A DNA stretch of 28,849 nucleotides. Source: a virus. Made by a program: the position numbers and the translations under genes. Shown piece by piece: positions 1-7,324 of the stretch. Position 1 is the stretch's first letter. Each line of letters starts with the position of its first letter. A model generated the notes under the pieces. That model was given only the letters and a program-made list of their open reading frames with translations. It did not search any database and had not been told where the DNA came from. The stretch is taken from positions 1 through 28,849 of IMG/VR virus record IMGVR_UViG_3300034190_002544. One strand, given 5' to 3'.

Positions 1-1
1 G

Positions 2-835
2 TTTAATATAGCAAAACTATCTGCTACAAAGAGTAATACCATATCACTTGCTAATATAGATTTATCTGCATTTACTCCCAGTGATTTGGCAACTATTTCT
101 AAAAATTATGGGGAAATACTTTCTGCAATTTGGAGCCATTCGAATATGGGATTTGCTAATGCTTATTTCCCAAAACTAAGTAATGCTGCATTAATTGATT
201 TTTACGGCGAAAGATTAAATATCGATTATCCTATCAGTGTCAAATCTGGCGGCGGCGGCAAAGTTACTATTCAGAATATTATTGATGCTCTTTCTGATAA
301 GATCAGAGAAGGCAAAGTAAATCCCGCAGAACAGAAGAGTTATATTGTATTTAAAACTGTTAATGAAAATAGTGCAAAAGATGGTATCATTAAATTACAT
401 AGTTATTTTGGCACTACGCCATTGCAATCATTAAGTGAAATTTCTGGGATAAAAAGAGAAGATATGTCCCTGACTACAATATCAGACTGGCTCAATAGTT
501 TTGAAAACAAAGAAGATTTGAAGCAAATACTAGAGCCATTTCATGCAACTATGAAAACAAAACTCACTGATGCTATATGGGAAAGAGATGATAGAGTACG
601 TTACATAGTTTCCCCATTGGGTGAATGGATTTGGAAGTATCTAAATATGAACGAAGAGATACAGCAATCGTTGCAAGATTTAGCACGAAAATTGAGTGTA
701 ATCCAAGTAAATATTGATGTTAAAAATAGAGCAATGTTATTTCAGAAAACATCTTTTAAAAAGGCAAACTTTGAATTTGGCTGGGCAGGCTATGCAGCAG
801 GAAATAAACTTGGCTTCAAAATGAGTTTAAAATAA
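2..835 (+). CDS. Unknown phage protein, 5'-truncated by the window edge
   Basis: The frame is open from base 2 with no stop, so the true start lies outside the window and at least 277 residues are visible. I do not recognise the family. A glycine-rich stretch with the order D-Y-P-I-S-V-K-S-G-G-G-G, followed by K-V-T-I-Q-N-I, sits about 74 residues into the visible part. A D...SxK arrangement is loosely like a PD-(D/E)XK nuclease core, and the next gene is a DNA methyltransferase, so a nuclease is conceivable, but this is a weak inference. The gene ends just before a sigma70-type promoter for the methyltransferase. Confidence 0.75.
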   Translation, partial: FNIAKLSATKSNTISLANIDLSAFTPSDLATISKNYGEILSAIWSHSNMGFANAYFPKLSNAALIDFYGERLNIDYPISVKSGGGGKVTIQNIIDALSDKIREGKVNPAEQKSYIVFKTVNENSAKDGIIKLHSYFGTTPLQSLSEISGIKREDMSLTTISDWLNSFENKEDLKQILEPFHATMKTKLTDAIWERDDRVRYIVSPLGEWIWKYLNMNEEIQQSLQDLARKLSVIQVNIDVKNRAMLFQKTSFKKANFEFGWAGYAAGNKLGFKMSLK

Positions 836-839
836 TCTA

Positions 840-868
840 TTGACATTTATTAACTTTGCGTATATAAT
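840..868 (+). promoter_or_regulatory. Sigma70-type promoter of methyltransferase 1 (predicted leaderless)
   Basis: TTGACA (840-845), 17-nt spacer, TATAAT (863-868), a perfect consensus. The ATG at 875 comes 6 nt after the -10 box, where transcription would normally begin, and no Shine-Dalgarno sequence is present. Confidence 0.85.
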
Positions 869-874
869 AAACGC

Positions 875-1801
875 ATGAATAAAATTATTACTATAAACGG
901 CGATATGCGAACGGCTGCGAATCAAATTGATAATAACTCAATTGATTTGTTGTTAACTGACCCACCTTATAATATAAGTGATAGAGGTGCTCAGGAAGTT
1001 AAATGGGTTGATCCAGTAACTGGCGAAAATAAAAATGCAATACATAGTCAAAAATTTGACAAGACTTTTGCAGAAAATTGGGATAGTCTAGACAATACTG
1101 ATTTCAAACTGCAACTTATAGAATGGTCTGAAGTATGGTTTAATAAGATGCGCAAGGGTGGGACGTTTTGTGTTTTCATCAGTGATGTATATATTAGTCA
1201 TCTTTGGGAAGCAATGGAATCAGTTGGGTTTGAACCCAAGCGTGTATTCACTTGGAAAAAGCCAGCCGCAGTGCCGTTCAATAGGAATGTAAATCCAGTA
1301 AGTGGGTGTGAATATATTATATTTGGTATTAAACCCGGTGGTAAACGTACATTTAATAGTGATGCAGTTAAGGGTACAATAGTTGAACGCTATAGTCTTG
1401 CTGACAAAGTAAGTAGTATTTTGTATAAGCATATTAAAGATGATATCTACGGTAATTTGGATAAATGCTTTAATGATGCATTAGATGATGCCAAAAAAGT
1501 TTATAGTAATTTGAAAAAAACTAATGATGTAGTTCATTGTGTGGTTCCAAATACAATATCATATAGTGGCGGTTTGGGCAAAAATAAAATACATCCGACT
1601 CAAAAGCCAGAAGAAATCTTAGAATATTTTATTACATTATGTAGTAATCCCAATGATACAGTTCTAGATACTTTTGCCGGTAGTGGTAGTACAGGTTCAG
1701 CAGCAAGATTGATTAACCGAAATGCAATATTAATTGAGCGTGATCCAGAGATGTATAAAAAAATGGCAGAACGATTTAACAACTCAAATTTATTTGACTA
1801 A
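875..1801 (+). CDS. DNA N4/N6 methyltransferase (beta-class order)
   Basis: A 308-residue SAM-dependent DNA methyltransferase of the N4-cytosine/N6-adenine type (PF01555-like). The catalytic motif IV DPPY is at residues 29-32, HPTQKP at about 240-245, and the SAM-binding motif FAGSGSTG at about 267-274. Catalytic motif before SAM motif is the beta-class order. The length is normal for the family. It would methylate phage DNA, for example against host restriction or for timing; the recognition site cannot be read from the sequence. No cognate endonuclease is recognised, although the truncated upstream gene is unidentified. The start is fixed by the promoter, whose -10 box ends 6 nt upstream, so a leaderless transcript is likely. 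Confidence 0.92.
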   Translation: MNKIITINGDMRTAANQIDNNSIDLLLTDPPYNISDRGAQEVKWVDPVTGENKNAIHSQKFDKTFAENWDSLDNTDFKLQLIEWSEVWFNKMRKGGTFCVFISDVYISHLWEAMESVGFEPKRVFTWKKPAAVPFNRNVNPVSGCEYIIFGIKPGGKRTFNSDAVKGTIVERYSLADKVSSILYKHIKDDIYGNLDKCFNDALDDAKKVYSNLKKTNDVVHCVVPNTISYSGGLGKNKIHPTQKPEEILEYFITLCSNPNDTVLDTFAGSGSTGSAARLINRNAILIERDPEMYKKMAERFNNSNLFD

Positions 1802-1813
1802 TTTAAAAACGCC

Positions 1814-1842
1814 TTGACTATGAACTAAATTAATGTTATAAT
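1814..1842 (+). promoter_or_regulatory. Sigma70-type promoter of primase (predicted leaderless)
   Basis: TTGACT (1814-1819), 17-nt spacer, TATAAT (1837-1842). The primase ATG at 1849 again follows after exactly 6 nt with no Shine-Dalgarno sequence. Confidence 0.83.
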
Positions 1843-1848
1843 TTAACT

Positions 1849-2850
1849 ATGGAAATACAACAAGTATTATATTCACATTTACCGCACAAGAGACGGCAAT
1901 CATCGGGTGGGTGGTTGTCTTTTAACTGTCCTTGTTGTATAGAAAACGGCGAAGCACGTAACGATACTAGATTACGTGGTGGTATTCGCACAGATGATGA
2001 AAGTATTTCGTATCATTGTTTTAACTGCGGGTTTACTGCATCACATAAATCAGGTAGGGTCATTAACAAAAAAATGATTTTACTAATGCGTAATTTGGGC
2101 ATTCCGGATGGTGATATTAAACGTATTCAATTGCAAGCAATACGAGATAAAGAATTAGCAGACGGTCCAATGATATTTACTAGTGAAAAATCTAGTACTA
2201 TTATACCCAAATTTAAAGATTGTGAATTACCCGAAGGAAGTGTATTATTGGATGATTTACTACAAATTGACGCACCTGATAAAAGAGCAATTTTAGGTGC
2301 TAAATACCTAATAGATCGTGGACTATATGACCATGTAAGTAATATATATTGGAGTCCACATCCAGTATTTAGAAACAGAGTCATTATTCCATACTACCAG
2401 GGCAGCCGCATAGTAGGTTACACGGGCAGGGACTATACAGGAAAAGCAGATTCAAAATATATGATGAAGACTCCCAAGGACTTCATATATAATATTGATG
2501 TTATTAAGAGTCATCGACAGTATTTAATAGTAACTGAAGGTGTATTTGATGCAGCGGCATTAGATTGTGTTGCTGTAATGAGTAACGAAGCAAGTAAAGA
2601 ACAAATAGACTATATTAATTTATTTAAAGGCGAAATCATATTAAGTCCTGACAGAGATAAAGCAGGTGAAAAATTAATTAAACAGGCTATTGAAAATGGT
2701 TGGAGTGTTAGTTTTCCAAGATGGGAAAATGAAATAAAAGATGCAGCGGATGCAGTTAATAAATATGGTAAGTTATATACTTTAAAAAGTATAATTGATA
2801 GTAAGATAAGTAATAGTACTAAAATAAACGTAAAGATGCGTTTGGGATAA
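1849..2850 (+). CDS. DNA primase, T4 gp61-like
   Basis: A 333-residue primase that would make RNA primers for lagging-strand synthesis with the gp41-like helicase encoded at 5423. The N-terminal zinc ribbon has C27-x2-C30 and C57-x2-C60. The TOPRIM catalytic domain shows E230 in the TEG motif and the acidic pair D268-R-D270. The length is close to T4 gp61 (about 340). It has its own promoter and a predicted leaderless start, and the ClpP-like gene begins 19 nt downstream, so the two are probably cotranscribed. Family assignment is by motif order, not by alignment. Confidence 0.92.
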   Translation: MEIQQVLYSHLPHKRRQSSGGWLSFNCPCCIENGEARNDTRLRGGIRTDDESISYHCFNCGFTASHKSGRVINKKMILLMRNLGIPDGDIKRIQLQAIRDKELADGPMIFTSEKSSTIIPKFKDCELPEGSVLLDDLLQIDAPDKRAILGAKYLIDRGLYDHVSNIYWSPHPVFRNRVIIPYYQGSRIVGYTGRDYTGKADSKYMMKTPKDFIYNIDVIKSHRQYLIVTEGVFDAAALDCVAVMSNEASKEQIDYINLFKGEIILSPDRDKAGEKLIKQAIENGWSVSFPRWENEIKDAADAVNKYGKLYTLKSIIDSKISNSTKINVKMRLG

Positions 2851-2869
2851 TAATAGGAAATACAAATAT

Positions 2870-3556
2870 ATGGCAAAGAATCCAGTTAAAAAGAAAACAA
2901 CCAAAAAGACGGTAGGGAAGAAACCAGTTGTAGAGACAAAAGTAATCCCGTCACCCAAAGAGCAACCTGTCCCCCCACAGATGCAGATGCCACCGCCACC
3001 TACGCAACCTAAAAAGCCAGGTGAAATTCTGTATGATAACGGTGTCTTATTCATGGATAAGGAATTCAATCAAGAAAATTGTATGCCATTGGTAAAAATG
3101 ATTATGGAATATAATATGATGCCTGCAGAACAACGTCCTTCTGTTATTCATCTTTATATTAATTCTCCGGGTGGTTCAGTTGCAAGTGCAATGCATTTAA
3201 TCGATACAATTAAACAAAGTGAAATCCCAGTACATACGTATGGCATGGGCATGATTGCAAGTTGTGGGGTACTACTAATGATGTCTGGCGAAAAAGGACA
3301 TCGTTATCTTACTCAGAACACAAGTGTAATGTCACATCAATATAGTTGGGGTTCAAAAGGTAAAGAACACGAACTAATGTCGATTGTTAAAGAGTTTGAA
3401 TTATCAACTGAACGTATGCTTGACCATTATAAGAAATGTACTGGTAAAAATGAAACATATATTCGTAAGAATCTTTTGCCAGAGAGTGATGTATGGTTAA
3501 CGCCCGAGGAGGCAGTTAGGCACGGCATCGCTGATAAAATTATTACTACATACTAG
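2870..3556 (+). CDS. ClpP-like serine protease (S14) with Lys/Pro-rich N-terminal extension
   Basis: A 228-residue protein. Residues about 52-228 match the ClpP fold: INSPGGS at 97-103, then nucleophile S131 in the IASCG motif, H156 in VMSHQ, and D207 in SDVWLT, so the Ser-His-Asp triad is complete. ClpP forms a barrel peptidase that works with a Clp ATPase. Residues 1-50 are unusual: a lysine-rich segment followed by a proline-rich one, absent from bacterial ClpP. S14-type proteases in phages often mature proheads, but this one sits between primase and methyltransferase, so it could instead redirect host proteolysis. An upstream AGGA supports the ATG at 2870. Confidence 0.9.
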   Translation: MAKNPVKKKTTKKTVGKKPVVETKVIPSPKEQPVPPQMQMPPPPTQPKKPGEILYDNGVLFMDKEFNQENCMPLVKMIMEYNMMPAEQRPSVIHLYINSPGGSVASAMHLIDTIKQSEIPVHTYGMGMIASCGVLLMMSGEKGHRYLTQNTSVMSHQYSWGSKGKEHELMSIVKEFELSTERMLDHYKKCTGKNETYIRKNLLPESDVWLTPEEAVRHGIADKIITTY

Positions 3557-3569
3557 AGTATATAATATC

Positions 3570-3788
3570 ATGATAAAACCAAATGAAAATTTTAAGTTAT
3601 CAGTTAGGGATCTAGAAATCATAGAAAATGCATTAAGTGCAAAGGTTTCAAGGAGAGCACAGCGTTTAATGGAAGAATATGATGATGACTTGGCAGCAGA
3701 GTTGAAAGAAATTCGAGATTTGTTAGGAAGATTTCATAATCAAAAGATTTTTTATAGACCAAAAGACAGATTTGGTAGTGGAAAATAA
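3570..3788 (+). CDS. Small unknown protein
   Basis: 72 residues, charged and predicted mostly helical, with an acidic middle (EEYDDDLAAELKE) and a basic C-terminus. It follows the ClpP-like gene by 13 nt and is closed by a strong terminator, so it is the last gene of the primase-clpP transcription unit. No Shine-Dalgarno sequence stands out. No family is recognised; small acidic helical proteins of this kind are common in T4-like phages. Confidence 0.75.
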   Translation: MIKPNENFKLSVRDLEIIENALSAKVSRRAQRLMEEYDDDLAAELKEIRDLLGRFHNQKIFYRPKDRFGSGK

Positions 3789-3811
3789 AAGGGCGCTTCG
3801 GTGCCCTTTTT
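3787..3811 (+). terminator. Rho-independent terminator with TTCG loop
   Basis: A 10-bp stem, AAAAGGGCGC against GTGCCCTTTT (one G-U pair), around a TTCG tetraloop at 3797-3800, ending in a T run. It separates the primase-clpP unit from the next promoter, which starts 3 nt later. Confidence 0.92.
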
Positions 3812-3813
3812 AC

Positions 3814-3842
3814 TTGACAACTAATACGAATCACTATATAAA
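3814..3842 (+). promoter_or_regulatory. Sigma70-type promoter, repeated-family copy 1
   Basis: TTGACA (3814-3819), 17-nt spacer, TATAAA (3837-3842). Sequence from TAC before the -35 to GTATA after the -10 is shared with the promoters at 22446 and 22722. Confidence 0.82.
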
Positions 3843-3883
3843 GAGTGTATATTAGACTTTATGACACTATAGGAGACAGTGCA

Positions 3884-4468
3884 ATGGAAACGTCTACGTA
3901 TGCAGATCAATTAAAATCAGTAATTAATTCACAAGTATATAGTTCGGTTGTATATAGTTTGGGATCACAATTGAATGACCGAAAAGATAGATTTGATAAG
4001 GCAGATATAATTGAACAAACAGTTGAATCAGCATCAGACGGGCGCCTAGTTTGGGTTGATGATATTGGCAGAGACCATAGAGACACGCTAGAAAATTTAG
4101 ATATCGAATTTAAATACATGACTGATGGTATGTTTACCAAACGTAACAATCAAAAAAAGACAGTTAAAGTAAAAATAAAAAATAGTTTAGGCGAAAACAA
4201 AGGCACCACAATTGAAAACCCTGCTGATTTTTATATGCTAGGTCAACAAAATGCAATTGCAATTATCAGTGCAGATGATATTAAACCATATTTGGTTAGT
4301 GTATCTGACGGAATTGAAGCGCATATTCCATTTAATGCATTGGAGTTTATTTTTCGACCGGAAGATATTTCAGATACCAAACTAGTAGAAGTTAATTATA
4401 AAGATGCAAAACGCAAAGCACAACGTGCGGTAATTGAATCTGTAAAACAAAGTATAGAAAATGCTTGA
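3884..4468 (+). CDS. Unknown protein in the DNA-metabolism region
   Basis: 194 residues. The ATG at 3884 is chosen because AGGAGA lies just upstream. An in-frame GTG at 3845 falls about where transcription should start from the promoter at 3814 and is rejected. The protein is soluble and charged, with a lysine-rich middle (about residues 85-105) and a helical Lys/Gln-rich C-terminus. No domain is recognised. Its placement between ClpP/primase and a methyltransferase suggests an early or middle role. The TGA stop lies inside the -35 box of the next promoter. Confidence 0.8.
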   Translation: METSTYADQLKSVINSQVYSSVVYSLGSQLNDRKDRFDKADIIEQTVESASDGRLVWVDDIGRDHRDTLENLDIEFKYMTDGMFTKRNNQKKTVKVKIKNSLGENKGTTIENPADFYMLGQQNAIAIISADDIKPYLVSVSDGIEAHIPFNALEFIFRPEDISDTKLVEVNYKDAKRKAQRAVIESVKQSIENA

Positions 4469-4493
4469 TATCTTATTCGATTTATAGTATAAT
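4465..4493 (+). promoter_or_regulatory. Sigma70-type promoter of methyltransferase 2
   Basis: TTGATA (4465-4470), 17-nt spacer, TATAAT (4488-4493). The -35 box contains the TGA stop of the upstream gene. Unlike methyltransferase 1, this gene has a short leader with AAGGAG at 4505-4510. Confidence 0.82.
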
Positions 4494-4515
4494 TATCAGA
4501 TATTAAGGAGAGTAA

Positions 4516-5382
4516 ATGAATCATACAGTTTATAATCAAGATTGTACTAGCGGTATTCGTGAACATATAGGAGATGGAACAGTAGATTTAATATTTACTG
4601 ACCCGCCGTATGGCATAGAGGGTGATAAACTTGACGCTCATTACAATCGTGATGAAGGTAATGTAGTTCCAGGTTATGTAGAAGTTCCATTGGAAACATA
4701 TGGCGAATTCTCTAAACAATGGATTACTGAATGTGCAAGAGTCTTGCGTCCTGGTGGCAGTATGTATATTGTTAGTGGCTATACAAATTTACATCATATA
4801 CTTAATGCATTACATTCAACTGACTTAAAAGAAATAAATCATATTATTGCACAATATAGTTTTGGTGTATCAACTAAAAACAAATTTGTAAGTAGTCACT
4901 ATCATGTTTTATTTTGGTCAAAGCCAGAAACAAGCAAACAAAAGCGCACATTTAATACTAATGCTTATTACACAGACAGTAAAGATAGTTATCACGACCG
5001 ATTAACAGTACAAACAATGCCACGAAGTCATAAGCCGGGACAAATTAAAAACAAGAACCAACTGAATGAAGATTGGATTGAAAAGTTTATACTATATAGC
5101 AGTAATCGTGGCGATGTAGTAATGGATCCATTTTGTGGCGGCTTTACTACACCGAGAACTGCATTACGTTACGGTAGAGAGTTTGTTGGGTTTGAAATGA
5201 ATAAGAATGCATATGATGCTTTTTTGCCAACACTAAATGAAGTTGAAGTATTACCTGACCCAGCCCCTATTGCACCATCTGCTGAAGAACTTGCCAAAAG
5301 AGAAAAGCAGCGCGAAGGTTGGAAGCGTGATCGGTTGCGCAAAAAAGAAGAAACTAATTTAAACCCGGCACTGTTTGATTAA
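4516..5382 (+). CDS. DNA N4/N6 methyltransferase 2 with atypical SAM motif
   Basis: A 288-residue methyltransferase of the same broad class as the one at 875, with DPPY at residues 29-32 near the N-terminus and the SAM motif near residue 204. The SAM motif reads DPFCGGFTTP rather than the usual DPFxGSGT, so the glycine loop is altered. The C-terminal 50 residues are proline- then Lys/Arg/Glu-rich, which suggests a DNA-contacting tail. AAGGAG upstream supports the start. Two divergent methyltransferases within 4 kb may give the phage two different modification specificities. Confidence 0.88.
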   Translation: MNHTVYNQDCTSGIREHIGDGTVDLIFTDPPYGIEGDKLDAHYNRDEGNVVPGYVEVPLETYGEFSKQWITECARVLRPGGSMYIVSGYTNLHHILNALHSTDLKEINHIIAQYSFGVSTKNKFVSSHYHVLFWSKPETSKQKRTFNTNAYYTDSKDSYHDRLTVQTMPRSHKPGQIKNKNQLNEDWIEKFILYSSNRGDVVMDPFCGGFTTPRTALRYGREFVGFEMNKNAYDAFLPTLNEVEVLPDPAPIAPSAEELAKREKQREGWKRDRLRKKEETNLNPALFD

Positions 5383-5387
5383 AAGTG

Positions 5388-5416
5388 TTGACTTTTATAC
5401 ATAGAAATGATATAAT
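5388..5416 (+). promoter_or_regulatory. Sigma70-type promoter of helicase (predicted leaderless)
   Basis: TTGACT (5388-5393), 17-nt spacer, TATAAT (5411-5416). The ATG at 5423 follows after 6 nt with no Shine-Dalgarno sequence. Confidence 0.84.
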
Positions 5417-5422
5417 ATACAA

Positions 5423-6844
5423 ATGTCAGAAGTAAAAAATTATAGCACAGACTTACAGAAATTATTCATTCAATTCATGGTGACTAATCCTGAACTATAT
5501 ACTAGGATCCGAGGGATTATTAAGCCTGAATATTTTGACCGCAGTGTTCGTCCTGTGGTCAAACAACTTATTGATTATAGTGAAGATTATTCTACACTGC
5601 CAGATACTGCAATTATTAAGGCAGAAACGGGGCAAGACATTGAGAAGTTGGACAACATAACCCAGCACGAAGAATGGTTTGTGGATGAGTTTGAGACATT
5701 TTGCCGGCACAAGGCTATTGAGAAGGCTATTATCGATAGCACAGATTTACTTGAGACTGGCAAATACGGTGAAGTAGAACTTAGAATTAAAGAGGCTGTT
5801 CAAATTGGACTGGCACGTAGTTTAGGAACAGATTATTTTGCTGATCCTAGAGGTGTGCTTGAACGGATGAAAGACAATAATGGTCAGATTACGACTGGTT
5901 GGAAATCTCTTGATGATAAGTTATATGGTGGCATTAATCGTGGGGAGATTACGATTTTTGCAGGCGGCTCCGGGGCAGGTAAATCCCTTTTTATGCAAAA
6001 TATGAGCCTGAATTGGGCGGAGGCTGGGTTGAATTGTGTCTACTTCACATTGGAGTTATCCGAGGAACTTTCAAGTATGCGTATGTATGCAATGCAGACG
6101 GACCGCAGTACTAGACGCATTTTTAAAGACCTAGATGATGTTGAACTACAAGTCAAAGCGAAAGGCAAACAGTCCGGTATGCTACGTATAAAGTATCTTC
6201 CGAGTGGTTCAACAATCAATGATCTAAGGTCTTACTTGAAAGAACTTCAGATACAAACTGGCAAAACAGTTGATTGTATGTGTATTGACTATCTAGATTT
6301 GTTAATGCCAGCAACTAAAAAGGTCCAAGCAGGTGATACATTCACCAAAGACAAATATGTTACTGAAGAAATGCGTAACTTTTCTATGGAAACACAGACT
6401 GTTACAGTGACAGCATCACAATTAAATCGTAGTGCAGTTGAAGAAATTGAATTTGATCACTCTCATATTGCTGGTGGCATTAGTAAAATTCAAACTGCAG
6501 ATAACGTTATAGGTATCTTTACATCTAATGCAATGCGTGAGAGAGGTCAATACCAACTTCAATTGTTAAAAACACGATCATCTTCTGGTGTTGGTAGTAA
6601 AGTAAGTTTATTATTTGATAGAGATAGTTTGCGCATTACAGATGATCCAGACCAAAATAGTAATGGCGCCGGCACACCATCATCAACAAACGTTTCTTCT
6701 AGTGTGGTTGACCAACTTAGAAAGAAAACTACTCTAAACAAATCAGATGAAGATGATACTCCGGTATTTGAAAAGACGCAGGCAGCAAGTTCACTCAGAT
6801 CGATGCTTAAAACTAAAAGTCGTTCTGCTTTTGACGAAACTTGA
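5423..6844 (+). CDS. Replicative DNA helicase, DnaB / T4 gp41-like
   Basis: A 473-residue RecA-fold hexameric helicase that would unwind DNA at the phage fork and partner the primase at 1849. The N-terminal helical domain (about 1-135) is followed by Walker A GGSGAGKS at 181-188, Walker B CIDYLDLL at 287-294, and the DnaB-type motif ASQLNRS at 331-337. The length matches T4 gp41 (about 475). The Ser/Thr-rich C-terminal tail (about 400-473) looks disordered. The start is set by its own promoter. The TGA stop overlaps the first late-promoter box at 6843, which marks the early/late boundary. Confidence 0.95.
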   Translation: MSEVKNYSTDLQKLFIQFMVTNPELYTRIRGIIKPEYFDRSVRPVVKQLIDYSEDYSTLPDTAIIKAETGQDIEKLDNITQHEEWFVDEFETFCRHKAIEKAIIDSTDLLETGKYGEVELRIKEAVQIGLARSLGTDYFADPRGVLERMKDNNGQITTGWKSLDDKLYGGINRGEITIFAGGSGAGKSLFMQNMSLNWAEAGLNCVYFTLELSEELSSMRMYAMQTDRSTRRIFKDLDDVELQVKAKGKQSGMLRIKYLPSGSTINDLRSYLKELQIQTGKTVDCMCIDYLDLLMPATKKVQAGDTFTKDKYVTEEMRNFSMETQTVTVTASQLNRSAVEEIEFDHSHIAGGISKIQTADNVIGIFTSNAMRERGQYQLQLLKTRSSSGVGSKVSLLFDRDSLRITDDPDQNSNGAGTPSSTNVSSSVVDQLRKKTTLNKSDEDDTPVFEKTQAASSLRSMLKTKSRSAFDET

Positions 6845-6851
6845 TAAATAC
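6843..6851 (+). promoter_or_regulatory. Late-type promoter box GATAAATAC
   Basis: GATAAATAC, 19 nt before the ATG at 6870, overlapping the helicase stop codon. It resembles the T4 late consensus TATAAATA and is repeated before most structural genes here. Confidence 0.7.
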
Positions 6852-6869
6852 ACTTAACGGAGAATTGTT

Positions 6870-7106
6870 ATGAAACGTAAAAGTCTATTTGAAGAACTAA
6901 ACAGCATATCTTATGATAAAGATAATAAGCGGCTAGTTGAACAAAAGGGTGAACACCTTATTGCAGGTGCGATACATTTGATGGAATTCATTGAAAATAA
7001 TTTTGATGAAGAAACCTCAAATGATTTGCAAAAACGTTTAGTTAACAGTATCCGTACAAAAGACCCGCGGAAGTTTAAGCGAGGCATGAATAGTGTAGAC
7101 AAATAA
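6870..7106 (+). CDS. Small unknown protein, first gene of the late block
   Basis: 78 residues, charged and predicted helical, with a basic C-terminus (RTKDPRKFKRGMN). It has a clear Shine-Dalgarno sequence (ACGGAGA) and a late-type promoter box just upstream. Its stop codon shares a base with the next ATG (TAATG), so translation of the next gene is probably coupled. No family is recognised. Confidence 0.75.
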   Translation: MKRKSLFEELNSISYDKDNKRLVEQKGEHLIAGAIHLMEFIENNFDEETSNDLQKRLVNSIRTKDPRKFKRGMNSVDK

Positions 7107-7324
7107 TGGATTTTGAACAGCAGTTACACCAACTAAAGGTTCTAGCAGGTATATATAAGCCCTATGATGTATCTCAACATCAGGAGAATATTTCACATAC
7201 TGGCCAAGAAAAAGGCGAGTATCAGAAAAAGAATAATATACAGCCTGGAACGGATGAGTGGTTTAAGTTGTGGTTTGCAAGACCGCAATTAACTGGTGAA
7301 AATCCATTTGGAGATAAGAAATGA
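7106..7324 (+). CDS. Small unknown protein
   Basis: 72 residues with no convincing Shine-Dalgarno sequence; its ATG overlaps the previous stop by one base, so coupling is likely. The C-terminal half carries a Trp-rich segment (GTDEWFKLWFARPQLTGENPFG). It overlaps the next gene by 4 nt (ATGA). The role is unknown; the position in the late operon suggests an accessory of the large KxDG protein that follows or of the virion. Confidence 0.75.
   Translation: MDFEQQLHQLKVLAGIYKPYDVSQHQENISHTGQEKGEYQKKNNIQPGTDEWFKLWFARPQLTGENPFGDKK

Noticed and set aside
2759-2767. AATAAATAT near the end of the primase gene as a late promoter
   Set aside because: It is inside coding sequence, about 100 nt from the next ATG, and that gene belongs to the early-type unit.
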